44,863 nt of DNA from Steinernema hermaphroditum (taxonomy: Eukaryota; Nematoda; Chromadorea; Rhabditida; Steinernematidae). Of the stretch, positions 1-11,908 are shown one piece after another. Each line of letters opens with the position of its first letter. Position 1 is the stretch's first letter. The position numbers and the translations under genes were made by a program. The notes beneath the pieces were generated by a model. It worked only from the letters and a program-made list of their open reading frames with translations, was not told the DNA's origin and made no database searches. The stretch lies in NCBI GenBank assembly GCA_030435675.1, contig JAUCMV010000022.1:1-44863 (forward strand), written 5' to 3'.

Positions 1-147
1 CAGGAAATCCAACAAGATTAGGCGCGTTCGATCAGGCTCGTGCAGTTCTACAAGATCCAATCATAAAAATGCTATGGTACTTTGGAGCAGGAGGGGTCAG
101 ATTCATAACTCTTTGTATGAGCAAGGGCCCTGCTGTCTCGAATTGAA

Positions 148-163
148 AGTTTTGCAGGAAACT
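148..163. other. Short dyad in conserved block 2 (present in most monomers)
   Basis: AGTTTTGCAGGAAACT has 5-bp arms AGTTT/AAACT around a 6-base loop. One example is marked; the same dyad recurs in nearly every class A, B and N monomer. Class G monomers read AGTCTTGC here, which breaks the left arm. A structural or binding role is inference. Confidence 0.6.
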
Positions 164-180
164 AAGATAGTCCACAGTAA

Positions 181-191
181 TCCCAACGGGA
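181..191. other. Short dyad in variable window V2 (class-dependent)
   Basis: TCCCAACGGGA has 4-bp arms around AAC. It is present wherever the tail is taatccc or gaatccc followed by aacggg, and absent where the tail is ggaaatccaacgagag. One example is marked. Confidence 0.55.
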
Positions 192-416
192 ATAGGCGCG
201 TTCGATCAGGCTCGTGCAGTTCTATAAGATCCAATCATAAAAATTGGAGCAGGAGGGTCAGATGCAGAACTCTTTGTATGAACAAGGCCCTATCTGTCTC
301 GAATTGAAAGTTTTGCAGGAAACTAAGATAGTCCACAGTAATCCCAACGGGAATAGGCGCGTTCGATCAGGCTCGTGCAGTTCTATAAGATCCAATCATA
401 AAAATGATATGGTACT

Positions 417-589
417 TTGGAGCAGGAGGGTCAGATGCAGAGCTTTTGGTATGAGCAAGGGCCCTGCTGTCTCGAATTGAAAGTTTTGCAGGAAACTAAG
501 ATAGTCCACAGTAATCCCAACGGGAATAGGCGCGTTCGATCAGGCTCGTGCAGTTCTACAAGATCCAATCATAAAAATGCTATGGTACT
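417..589. repeat. Representative class B monomer
   Basis: Class B differs from class A in V1. It has cagagcttttggtatgagc instead of cagaactctttgtatgaac, and aagggccctgctg instead of aaggccctatctg, which keeps the unit at 173 bp. The GGGCCC core makes an 8-bp palindrome AGGGCCCT that class A lacks. B copies often carry gatatgg just upstream and, in the higher-order repeat, end in the tail ggaaatccaacgagag. Class B is frequent at 0.4-8.8 kb, 33.4-34.9 kb and 39.9-44.9 kb. Confidence 0.9.
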
Positions 590-1108
590 TTGGAGCAGGA
601 GGGTCAGATGCAGAACTCTTTGTATGAACAAGGCCCTATCTGTCTCGAATTGAAAGTTTTGCAGGAAACTAAGATAGTCCACAGGAAATCCAACAAGAGT
701 AGGCGCGTTCGATCAGGCTCGTGCAGTTCTACAAGATCCAATCATAAAAATGATATGGTACTTTGGAGCAGGAGGGTCAGATGCAGAGCTTTTGGTATGA
801 GCAAGGGCCCTGCTGTCTCGAATTGAAAGTTTTGCAGGAAACTAAGATAGTCCACAGTAATCCCAACGGGAATAGGCGCGTTCGATCAGGCTCGTGCAGT
901 TCTATAAGATCCAATCATAAAAATGCTATGGTACTTTGGAGCAGGAGGGTCAGATGCAGAACTCTTTGTATGAACAAGGCCCTATCTGTCTCGAATTGAA
1001 AGTTTTGCAGGAAACTAAGATAGTCCACAGGAAATCCAACAAGAGTAGGCGCGTTCGATCAGGCTCGTGCAGTTCTACAAGATCCAATCATAAAAATGAT
1101 ATGGTACT
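417..1108. repeat. Two-copy dimeric higher-order repeat (346 bp)
   Basis: Monomers alternate between class B with tail gtaatcccaacggg (417, 763) and class A with tail ggaaatccaacaagag (590, 936). The second dimer copies the first apart from the ttctacaag/ttctataag site in the B monomer. The aacaagag tail of these A monomers is otherwise rare and is shared with class G near 29-32 kb. Confidence 0.8.
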
Positions 1109-1615
1109 TTGGAGCAGGAGGGTCAGATGCAGAGCTTTTGGTATGAGCAAGGGCCCTGCTGTCTCGAATTGAAAGTTTTGCAGGAAACTAAGATAGTCCA
1201 CAGGAATCCCAACGGGAATAGGCGCGTTCGATCAGGCTCGTGCAGTTCTATAAGATCCAATCATAAAAATGATATGGTACTTTGGAGCAGGAGGGTCAGA
1301 TGCAGAGCTTTTGGTATGAGCAAGGGCCCTGCTGTCTCGAATTGAAAGTTTTGCAGGAAACTAAGATAGTCCGCAGGAAATCCAACGAGAGTAGGCGCGT
1401 TCGATCAGGCTCGTGCAGTTCTACAAGATCCAATCATAAAAATGATATGGTACTTTGGAGCAGGAGGGTCAGATGCAGAGCTTTTGGTATGAGCAAGGGC
1501 CCTGCTGTCTCGGATTGAAAGTTTTGCAGGAAACTAAGATAGTCCACAGGAAATCCAACGAGAGTAGGCGCGTTCGATCAGGCTCGTGCAGTTCTACAAG
1601 ATCCAATCATAAAAA
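1109..1615. repeat. B-rich monomers before the pentamer block
   Basis: Three consecutive class B monomers start at 1109, 1282 and 1455. The second carries a rare gtccgcag in place of gtccacag (G at 1373). The third ends at a 12-bp deletion just before 1616, where aaaaattgg replaces the usual aaaaatgctatggtactttgg. No gene or foreign sequence is present. Confidence 0.82.
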
Positions 1616-2476
1616 TTGGAGCGGAGGGGTCAGATGCATAACTCTTTGTATGAACAAGGCCCTAACTGTCTCGAATTGAAAGTTTTGCAGGAAACTAAGA
1701 TAGTCCACAGTAATCCCAACGGGAATAGGCGCGTTCGATCAGGCTCGTGCAGTTCTACAAGATCCAATCATAAAAATGCTATGGTACTTTGGAGCAGGAG
1801 GGTCAGATGCAGAACTCTTTGTATGAACAAGGCCCTATCTGTCTCGAATTGAAAGTTTTGCAGGAAACTAAGATAGTCCACAGGAAATCCCAACGGGAAT
1901 AGGCGCGTTCGATCAGGCTCGTGCAGTTCTACAAGATCCAATCATAAAAATGCTATGGTACTTTGGAGCAGGAGGGTCAGATGCAGAGCTTTTGGTATGA
2001 GCAAGGGCCCTGCTGTCTCGAATTGAAAGTTTTGCAGGAAACTAAGATAGTCCACAGGAATCCCAACGGGAATAGGCGCGTTCGATCAGGCTCGTGCAGT
2101 TCTACAAGATCCAATCATAAAAATGCTATGGTACTTTGGAGCAGGAGGGTCAGATGCAGAACTCTTTGTATGAACAAGGCCCTATCTGTCTCGAATTGAA
2201 AGTTTTGCAGGAAACTAAGATAGTCCACAGGAATCCCAACGGGAATAGGCGCGTTCGATCAGGCTCGTGCAGTTCTACAAGATCCAATCATAAAAATGCT
2301 ATGGTACTTTGGAGCAGGAGGGTCAGATGCAGAGCTTTTGGTATGAGCAAGGGCCCTGCTGTCTCGAATTGAAAGTTTTGCAGGAAACTAAGATAGTCCA
2401 CAGGAAATCCAACGAGAGTAGGCGCGTTCGATCAGGCTCGTGCAGTTCTACAAGATCCAATCATAAAAATGTTGTT

Positions 2477-3342
2477 TTGGAGCAGGAGGGGTCAGATGCA
2501 TAACTCTTTGTATGAACAAGGCCCTAACTGTCTCGAATTGAAAGTTTTGCAGGAAACTAAGATAGTCCACAGTAATCCCAACGGGAATAGGCGCGTTCGA
2601 TCAGGCTCGTGCAGTTCTACAAGATCCAATCATAAAAATGCTATGGTACTTTGGAGCAGGAGGGTCAGATGCAGAACTCTTTGTATGAACAAGGCCCTAT
2701 CTGTCTCGAATTGAAAGTTTTGCAGGAAACTAAGATAGTCCACAGGAATCCCAACGGGAATAGGCGCGTTCGATCAGGCTCGTGCAGTTCTACAAGATCC
2801 AATCATAAAAATGCTATGGTACTTTGGAGCAGGAGGGTCAGATGCAGAGCTTTTGGTATGAGCAAGGGCCCTGCTGTCTCGAATTGAAAGTTTTGCAGGA
2901 AACTAAGATAGTCCACAGGAATCCCAACGGGAATAGGCGCGTTCGATCAGGCTCGTGCAGTTCTACAAGATCCAATCATAAAAATGCTATGGTACTTTGG
3001 AGCAGGAGGGTCAGATGCAGAACTCTTTGTATGAACAAGGCCCTATCTGTCTCGAATTGAAAGTTTTGCAGGAAACTAAGATAGTCCACAGGAATCCCAA
3101 CGGGAATAGGCGCGTTCGATCAGGCTCGTGCAGTTCTACAAGATCCAATCATAAAAATGCTATGGTACTTTGGAGCAGGAGGGTCAGATGCAGAGCTTTT
3201 GGTATGAGCAAGGGCCCTGCTGTCTCGAATTGAAAGTTTTGCAGGAAACTAAGATAGTCCACAGGAAATCCAACGAGAGTAGGCGCGTTCGATCAGGCTC
3301 GTGCAGTTCTACAAGATCCAATCATAAAAATGCTATGGTACT
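2477..3342. repeat. One complete pentamer unit N-A-B-A-B
   Basis: This is a clean example of the 866-bp unit. Monomers start at 2477 (N), 2651 (A), 2824 (B), 2997 (A) and 3170 (B), with tails gtaatccc, ggaatccc, ggaatccc, ggaatccc and ggaaatccaacgagag. The following unit at 3343-4208 has the same order and the same tails, so the two are copies at a period of 866 bp. Confidence 0.85.
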
Positions 3343-3516
3343 TTGGAGCAGGAGGGGTCAGATGCATAACTCTTTGTATGAACAAGGCCCTAACTGTCTC
3401 GAATTGAAAGTTTTGCAGGAAACTAAGATAGTCCACAGTAATCCCAACGGGAATAGGCGCGTTCGATCAGGCTCGTGCAGTTCTACAAGATCCAATCATA
3501 AAAATGCTATGGTACT
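3343..3516. repeat. Representative class N monomer (174 bp)
   Basis: Class N is recognised by gaggggtcag (one extra G, giving 174 bp), cataactctttg in many copies and ggccctaactg, followed by the tail gtaatcccaacggg. It marks the start of each higher-order unit in 1616-8888 and recurs at 32552, 33243, 34281, 34973 and 35312. It shares cataac and cctaac with the diverged class G of 29-32.4 kb, which suggests a common lineage. Confidence 0.88.
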
Positions 3517-6500
3517 TTGGAGCAGGAGGGTCAGATGCAGAACTCTTTGTATGAACAAGGCCCTATCTGTCTCGAATTGAAAGTTTTGCAGGAAACTAAG
3601 ATAGTCCACAGGAATCCCAACGGGAATAGGCGCGTTCGATCAGGCTCGTGCAGTTCTACAAGATCCAATCATAAAAATGCTATGGTACTTTGGAGCAGGA
3701 GGGTCAGATGCAGAGCTTTTGGTATGAGCAAGGGCCCTGCTGTCTCGAATTGAAAGTTTTGCAGGAAACTAAGATAGTCCACAGGAATCCCAACGGGAAT
3801 AGGCGCGTTCGATCAGGCTCGTGCAGTTCTACAAGATCCAATCATAAAAATGCTATGGTACTTTGGAGCAGGAGGGTCAGATGCAGAACTCTTTGTATGA
3901 ACAAGGCCCTATCTGTCTCGAATTGAAAGTTTTGCAGGAAACTAAGATAGTCCACAGGAATCCCAACGGGAATAGGCGCGTTCGATCAGGCTCGTGCAGT
4001 TCTACAAGATCCAATCATAAAAATGCTATGGTACTTTGGAGCAGGAGGGTCAGATGCAGAGCTTTTGGTATGAGCAAGGGCCCTGCTGTCTCGAATTGAA
4101 AGTTTTGCAGGAAACTAAGATAGTCCACAGGAAATCCAACGAGAGTAGGCGCGTTCGATCAGGCTCGTGCAGTTCTACAAGATCCAATCATAAAAATGCT
4201 ATGGTACTTTGGAGCAGGAGGGGTCAGATGCAGAACTCTTTGTATGAACAAGGCCCTAACTGTCTCGAATTGAAAGTTTTGCAGGAAACTAAGATAGTCC
4301 ACAGTAATCCCAACGGGAATAGGCGCGTTCGATCAGGCTCGTGCAGTTCTACAAGATCCAATCATAAAAATGCTATGGTACTTTGGAGCAGGAGGGTCAG
4401 ATGCAGAACTCTTTGTATGAACAAGGCCCTATCTGTCTCGAATTGAAAGTTTTGCAGGAAACTAAGATAGTCCACAGGAATCCCAACGGGAATAGGCGCG
4501 TTCGATCAGGCTCGTGCAGTTCTACAAGATCCAATCATAAAAATGCTATGGTACTTTGGAGCAGGAGGGTCAGATGCAGAGCTTTTGGTATGAGCAAGGG
4601 CCCTGCTGTCTCGAATTGAAAGTTTTGCAGGAAACTAAGATAGTCCACAGGAATCCCAACGGGAATAGGCGCGTTCGATCAGGCTCGTGCAGTTCTACAA
4701 GATCCAATCATAAAAATGCTATGGTACTTTGGAGCAGGAGGGTCAGATGCAGAACTCTTTGTATGAACAAGGCCCTATCTGTCTCGAATTGAAAGTTTTG
4801 CAGGAAACTAAGATAGTCCACAGTAATCCCAACGGGAATAGGCGCGTTCGATCAGGCTCGTGCAGTTCTACAAGATCCAATCATAAAAATGATATGGTAC
4901 TTTGGAGCAGGAGGGTCAGATGCAGAGCTTTTGGTATGAGCAAGGGCCCTGCTGTCTCGAATTGAAAGTTTTGCAGGAAACTAAGATAGTCCACAGGAAA
5001 TCCAACGAGAGTAGGCGCGTTCGATCAGGCTCGTGCAGTTCTACAAGATCCAATCATAAAAATGATATGGTACTTTGGAGCAGGAGGGTCAGATGCAGAG
5101 CTTTTGGTATGAGCAAGGGCCCTGCTGTCTCGAATTGAAAGTTTTGCAGGAAACTAAGATAGTCCACAGGAAATCCAACGAGAGTAGGCGCGTTCGATCA
5201 GGCTCGTGCAGTTCTACAAGATCCAATCATAAAAATGTATGGTATTTGGAGCAGGAGGGGTCAGATGCATAACTCTTTGTATGAACAAGGCCCTAACTGT
5301 CTCGAATTGAAAGTTTTGCAGGAAACTAAGATAGTCCACAGTAATCCCAACGGGAATAGGCGCGTTCGATCAGGCTCGTGCAGTTCTACAAGATCCAATC
5401 ATAAAAATGCTATGGTACTTTGGAGCAGGAGGGTCAGATGCAGAACTCTTTGTATGAACAAGGCCCTATCTGTCTCGAATTGAAAGTTTTGCAGGAAACT
5501 AAGATAGTCCACAGGAATCCCAACGGGAATAGGCGCGTTCGATCAGGCTCGTGCAGTTCTACAAGATCCAATCATAAAAATGCTATGGTACTTTGGAGCA
5601 GGAGGGTCAGATGCAGAGCTTTTGGTATGAGCAAGGGCCCTGCTGTCTCGAATTGAAAGTTTTGCAGGAAACTAAGATAGTCCACAGGAAATCCAACGAG
5701 AGTAGGCGCGTTCGATCAGGCTCGTGCAGTTCTACAAGATCCAATCATAAAAATGCTATGGTACTTTGGAGCAGGAGGGGTCAGATGCAGAACTCTTTGT
5801 ATGAACAAGGCCCTAACTGTCTCGAATTGAAAGTTTTGCAGGAAACTAAGATAGTCCACAGTAATCCCAACGGGAATAGGCGCGTTCGATCAGGCTCGTG
5901 CAGTTCTACAAGATCCAATCATAAAAATGCTATGGTACTTTGGAGCAGGAGGGTCAGATGCAGAACTCTTTGTATGAACAAGGCCCTATCTGTCTCGAAT
6001 TGAAAGTTTTGCAGGAAACTAAGATAGTCCACAGGAATCCCAACGGGAATAGGCGCGTTCGATCAGGCTCGTGCAGTTCTACAAGATCCAATCATAAAAA
6101 TGCTATGGTACTTTGGAGCAGGAGGGTCAGATGCAGAGCTTTTGGTATGAGCAAGGGCCCTAGCTGTCTCGAATTGAAAGTTTTGCAGGAAACTAAGATA
6201 GTCCACAGGAATCCCAACGGGAATAGGCGCGTTCGATCAGGCTCGTGCAGTTCTACAAGATCCAATCATAAAAATGCTATGGTACTTTGGAGCAGGAGGG
6301 TCAGATGCAGAACTCTTTGTATGAACAAGGCCCTATCTGTCTCGAATTGAAAGTTTTGCAGGAAACTAAGATAGTCCACAGGAATCCCAACGGGAATAGG
6401 CGCGTTCGATCAGGCTCGTGCAGTTCTACAAGATCCAATCATAAAAATGCTATGGTACTTTGGAGCAGGAGGGTCAGATGCAGAACTCTTTGTATGAACA

Positions 6501-9500
6501 AGGCCCTATCTGTCTCGAATTGAAAGTTTTGCAGGAAACTAAGATAGTCCACAGGAATCCCAACGGGAATAGGCGCGTTCGATCAGGCTCGTGCAGTTCT
6601 ACAAGATCCAATCATAAAAATGCTATGGTACTTTGGAGCAGGAGGGTCAGATGCAGAGCTTTTTGGTATGAGCAAGGGCCCTGCTGTCTCGAATTGAAAG
6701 TTTTGCAGGAAACTAAGATAGTCCACAGGAATCCCAACGGGAATAGGCGCGTTCGATCAGGCTCGTGCAGTTCTACAAGATCCAATCATAAAAATGCTAT
6801 GGTACTTTGGAGCAGGAGGGTCAGATGCAGAGCTTTTGGTATGAGCAAGGGCCCTGCTGTCTCGAATTGAAAGTTTTGCAGGAAACTAAGATAGTCCACA
6901 GTAAATCCGACGAGAGTAGGCGCGTTCGATCAGGCTCGTGCAGTTCTACAAGATCCAATCATAAAAATGCTATGGTACTTTGGAGCAGGAGGGGTCAGAT
7001 GCAGAACTCTTTGTATGAACAAGGCCCTAACTGTCTCGAATTGAAAGTTTTGCAGGAAACTAAGATAGTCCACAGTAATCCCAACGGGAATAGGCGCGTT
7101 CGATCAGGCTCGTGCAGTTCTACAAGATCCAATCATAAAAATGCTATGGTACTTTGGAGCAGGAGGGTCAGATGCAGAACTCTTTGTATGAACAAGGCCC
7201 TATCTGTCTCGAATTGAAAGTTTTGCAGGAAACTAAGATAGTCCACAGGAATCCCAACGGGAATAGGCGCGTTCGATCAGGCTCGTGCAGTTCTACAAGA
7301 TCCAATCATAAAAATGCTATGGTACTTTGGAGCAGGAGGGGTCAGATGCAGAACTCTTTGTATGAGCAAGGGCCCTAGCTGTCTCGAATTGAAAGTTTTG
7401 CAGGAAACTAAGATAGTCCACAGTAATCCCAACGGGAATAGGCGCGTTCGATCAGGCTCGTGCAGTTCTACAAGATCCAATCATAAAAATGCTATGGTAC
7501 TTTGGAGCAGGAGGGTCAGATGCAGAACTCTTTGTATGAACAAGGCCCTATCTGTCTCGAATTGAAAGTTTTGCAGGAAACTAAGATAGTCCACAGGAAT
7601 CCCAACGGGAATAGGCGCGTTCGATCAGGCTCGTGCAGTTCTACAAGATCCAATCATAAAAATGCTATGGTACTTTGGAGCAGGAGGGTCAGATGCAGAG
7701 CTTTTGGTATGAGCAAGGGCCCTGCTGTCTCGAATTGAAAGTTTTGCAGGAAACTAAGATAGTCCACAGGAAATCCAACGAGAGTAGGCGCGTTCGATCA
7801 GGCTCGTGCAGTTCTACAAGATCCAATCATAAAAAATGCTATGGTACTTTGGAGCAGGAGGGTCAGATGCAGAACTCTTTGTATGAACAAGGCCCTAACT
7901 GTCTCGAATTGAAAGTTTTGCAGGAAACTAAGATAGTCCACAGTAATCCCAACGGGAATAGGCGCGTTCGATCAGGCTCGTGCAGTTCTACAAGATCCAA
8001 TCATAAAAATGCTATGGTACTTTGGAGCAGGAGGGTCAGATGCAGAACTCTTTGTATGAACAAGGCCCTATCTGTCTCGAATTGAAAGTTTTGCAGGAAA
8101 CTAAGATAGTCCACAGGAATCCCAACGGGAATAGGCGCGTTCGATCAGGCTCGTGCAGTTCTACAAGATCCAATCATAAAAATGCTATGGTACTTTGGAG
8201 CAGGAGGGTCAGATGCAGAGCTTTTGGTATGAGCAAGGGCCCTAGCTGTCTCGAATTGAAAGTTTTGCAGGAAACTAAGATAGTCCACAGGAATCCCAAC
8301 GGGAATAGGCGCGTTCGATCAGGCTCGTGCAGTTCTACAAGATCCAATCATAAAAATGCTATGGTACTTTGGAGCAGGAGGGTCAGATGCAGAACTCTTT
8401 GTATGAACAAGGCCCTATCTGTCTCGAATTGAAAGTTTTGCAGGAAACTAAGATAGTCCACAGGAATCCCAACGGGAATAGGCGCGTTCGATCAGGCTCG
8501 TGCAGTTCTACAAGATCCAATCATAAAAATGCTATGGTACTTTGGAGCAGGAGGGTCAGATGCAGAACTCTTTGTATGAACAGGGCCCTATCTGTCTCGA
8601 ATTGAAAGTTTTGCAGGAAACTAAGATAGTCCACAGGAATCCCAACGGGAATAGGCGCGTTCGATCAGGCTCGTGCAGTTCTACAAGATCCAATCATAAA
8701 AATGCTATGGTACTTTGGAGCAGGAGGGTCAGATGCAGAGCTTTTGGTATGAGCAAGGGCCCTAGCTGTCTCGAATTGAAAGTTTTGCAGGAAACTAAGA
8801 TAGTCCACAGGAATTCCAACGTGAATAGGCGCGTTCGATCAGGCTCGTGCAGTTCTACAAGATCCAATCATAAAAATGCTATGGTACTTTGGAGCAGGAG
8901 GGTCAGATGCAGAAGCTCTTTGTATGAACAAGGGCCCTAGCTGTCTCGAATTGAAAGTTTTGCAGGAAACTAAGATAGTCCACAGTAATCCCAACGGGAA
9001 TAGGCGCGTTCGATCAGGCTCGTGCAGTTCTACAAGATCCAATCATAAAAATGCTATGGTACTTTGGAGCAGGAGGGTCAGATGCAGAACTCTTTGTATG
9101 AACAAGGCCCTATCTGTCTCGAATTGAAAGTTTTGCAGGAAACTAAGATAGTCCACAGTAATCCCAACGGGAATAGGCGCGTTCGATCAGGCTCGTGCAG
9201 TTCTACAAGATCCAATCATAAAAATGCTATGGTACTTTGGAGCAGGAGGGTCAGATGCAGAACTTTTGGTATGATCAAGGGCCCTATCTGTCTCGAATTG
9301 AAAGTTTTGCAGGAAACTAAGATAGTCCACAGGAATCCCAACGGGAATAGGCGCGTTCGATCAGGCTCGTGCAGTTCTACAAGATCCAATCATAAAAATG
9401 CTATGGTACTTTGGAGCAGGAGGGTCAGATGCAGAACTTTTTGTATGAACAAGGGCCCTATCTGTCTCGAATTGAAAGTTTTGCAGGAAACTAAGATAGT

Positions 9501-10975
9501 CCACAGGAATCCCAACGGGAATAGGCGCGTTCGATCAGGCTCGTGCAGTTCTACAAGATCCAATCATAAAAATGCTATGGTACTTTGGAGCAGGAGGGTC
9601 AGATGCAGAACTCTTTGTATGAACAAGGGCCCTATCTGTCTCGAATTGAAAGTTTTGCAGGAAACTAAGATAGTCCACAGGAAATCCCAACGGGAATAGG
9701 CGCGTTCGATCAGGCTCGTGCAGTTCTACAAGATCCAATCATAAAAATGCTATGGTACTTTGGAGCAGGAGGGTCAGATGCAGAACTCTTTGTATGAACA
9801 AGGGCCCTATCTGTCTCGAATTGAAAGTTTTGCAGGAAACTAAGATAGTCCACAGTAATCCCAACGGGAATAGGCGCGTTCGATCAGGCTCGTGCAGTTC
9901 TACAAGATCCAATCATAAAAATGCTATGGTACTTTGGAGCAGGAGGGTCAGATGCAGAACTCTTTGTATGAACAAGGCCCTATCTGTCTCGAATTGAAAG
10001 TTTTGCAGGAAACTAAGATAGTCCACAGGAAATCCAACGGGAATAGGCGCGTTCGATCAGGCTCGTGCAGTTCTACAAGATCCAATCATAAAAATGCTAT
10101 GGTACTTTGGAGCAGGAGGGTCAGATGCAGAACTCTTTGTATGAACAAGGGCCCTAGCTGTCTCGAATTGAAAGTTTTGCAGGAAACTAAGATAGTCCAC
10201 AGGAATCCCAACGGGAATAGGCGCGTTCGATCAGGCTCGTGCAGTTCTACAAGATCCAATCATAAAAATGCTATGGTACTTTGGAGCAGGAGGGTCAGAT
10301 GCAGAACTCTTTGTATGAACAAGGCCCTATCTGTCTCGAATTGAAAGTTTTGCAGGAAACTAAGATAGTCCACAGGAATCCCAACGGGAATAGGCGCGTT
10401 CGATCAGGCTCGTGCAGTTCTACAAGATCCAATCATAAAAATGCTATGGTACTTTGGAGCAGGAGGGTCAGATGCAGAGCTTTTGGTATGAACAAGGGCC
10501 CTATCTGTCTCGAATTGAAAGTTTTGCAGGAAACTAAGATAGTCCACAGGAATCCCAACGGGAATAGGCGCGTTCGATCAGGCTCGTGCAGTTCTACAAG
10601 ATCCAATCATAAAAATGCTATGGTACTTTGGAGCAGGAGGGTCAGATGCAGAGCTTTTGGTATGAGCAAGGGCCCTAGCTGTCTCGAATTGAAAGTTTTG
10701 CAGGAAACTAAGATAGTCCACAGAAATCCCAACGGAGAATAGGCGCGTTCGATCAGGCTCGTGCAGTTCTACAAGATCCAATCATAAAAATGCTATGGTA
10801 CTTTGGAGCAGGAGGGTCAGATGCAGAACTCTTTGTATGAACAAGGCCCTATCTGTCTCGAATTGAAAGTTTTGCAGGAAACTAAGATAGTCCACAGTAA
10901 TCCCAACGGGAATAGGCGCGTTCGATCAGGCTCGTGCAGTTCTACAAGATCCAATCATAAAAATGCTATGGTACT

Positions 10976-11908
10976 TTGGAGCAGGAGGGTCAGATGCAGA
11001 ACTCTTTGTATGAACAAGGCCCTATCTGTCTCGAATTGAAAGTTTTGCAGGAAACTAAGATAGTCCACAGGAATCCCAACGGGAATAGGCGCGTTCGATC
11101 AGGCTCGTGCAGTTCTACAAGATCCAATCATAAAAATGCTATGGTACTTTGGAGCAGGAGGGTCAGATGCAGAGCTCTTTGTATGAACAAGGGCCCTATC
11201 TGTCTCGAATTGAAAGTTTTGCAGGAAACTAAGATAGTCCACAGGAATCCCAACGGGAATAGGCGCGTTCGATCAGGCTCGTGCAGTTCTACAAGATCCA
11301 ATCATAAAAATGCTATGGTACTTTGGAGCAGGAGGGTCAGATGCAGAACTCTTTGTATGAACAAGGGCCCTATCTGTCTCGAATTGAAAGTTTTGCAGGA
11401 AACTAAGATAGTCCACAGGAATCCCAACGGGAATAGGCGCGTTCGATCAGGCTCGTGCAGTTCTACAAGATCCAATCATAAAAATGCTATGGTACTTTGG
11501 AGCAGGAGGGTCAGATGCAGACGCTTTTGTATGAACAAGGGCCCTAGCTGTCTCGAATTGAAAGTTTTGCAGGAAACTAAGATAGTCCACAGGAATCCCA
11601 ACGGGAATAGGCGCGTTCGATCAGGCTCGTGCAGTTCTACAAGATCCAATCATAAAAATGCTATGGTACTTTGGAGCAGGAGGGTCAGATGCAGAGCTCT
11701 TGGTATGAACAAGGGCCCTAGCTGTCTCGAATTGAAAGTTTTGCAGGAAACTAAGATAGTCCACAGGAATCCCAACGGGAATAGGCGCGTTCGATCAGGC
11801 TCGTGCAGTTCTACAAGATCCAATCATAAAAATGCTATGGTACTTTGGAGCAGGAGGGTCAGATGCAGAACTCTTTGTATGAACAAGGCCCTATCTGTCT
11901 CGAATTGA
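10976..11908 (+). other. Spurious 310-codon open frame within the satellite
   Basis: The frame opens at a TTG inside ttggagcag and runs through five monomers. Four of these carry aagggccc, which makes them 174 bp, exactly 58 codons, so the same frame stays open from monomer to monomer. It ends at the TGA of aattga as soon as a 173-bp monomer shifts the frame. The predicted protein is therefore just the translated repeat. No start context, codon bias or known domain supports a gene. I list it only so that it is not mistaken for one. Confidence 0.85.

Larger units (their letters stand above)
1..416. repeat. Left-edge mosaic monomers
   Basis: The window begins in a monomer tail reading ggaaatccaacaagatt. 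The monomer from about 82 is a mosaic: the extra-G gaggggtcag and cataac of class N, then the gagc and ggccctgctg of class B. The monomer at 244 lacks 12 bp upstream, so aaaaatgctatggtactttgg is reduced to aaaaattgg. Both monomers carry the ttctataag variant in place of ttctacaag. Confidence 0.85.
1616..8888. repeat. Class N-led higher-order repeat domain (basic unit about 866 bp)
   Basis: Class N monomers start at 1616, 2477, 3343, 4209, 5246, 5766, 6980 and 7849. The intervals are 861, 866, 866, 1037, 520, 1214 and 869 bp, that is 5, 5, 5, 6, 3, 7 and 5 monomers, followed by a last six-monomer unit to 8888. The basic order is N-A-B-A-B. Within a unit, the N tail is gtaatcccaacggg, the middle tails are mostly ggaatcccaacggg and the last B tail is usually ggaaatccaacgagag. 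Units 2 and 3 match almost base for base. Class N is always preceded by a class B monomer here. This is a standard higher-order repeat with expansion and contraction variants, as expected from unequal exchange. Confidence 0.85.

Noticed and set aside
192..215. CENP-B box in ggcgcgttcgatcaggctcg
   Set aside because: TTCG is present, but the required A and CGGG positions downstream do not match, and no better match was seen on the other strand.
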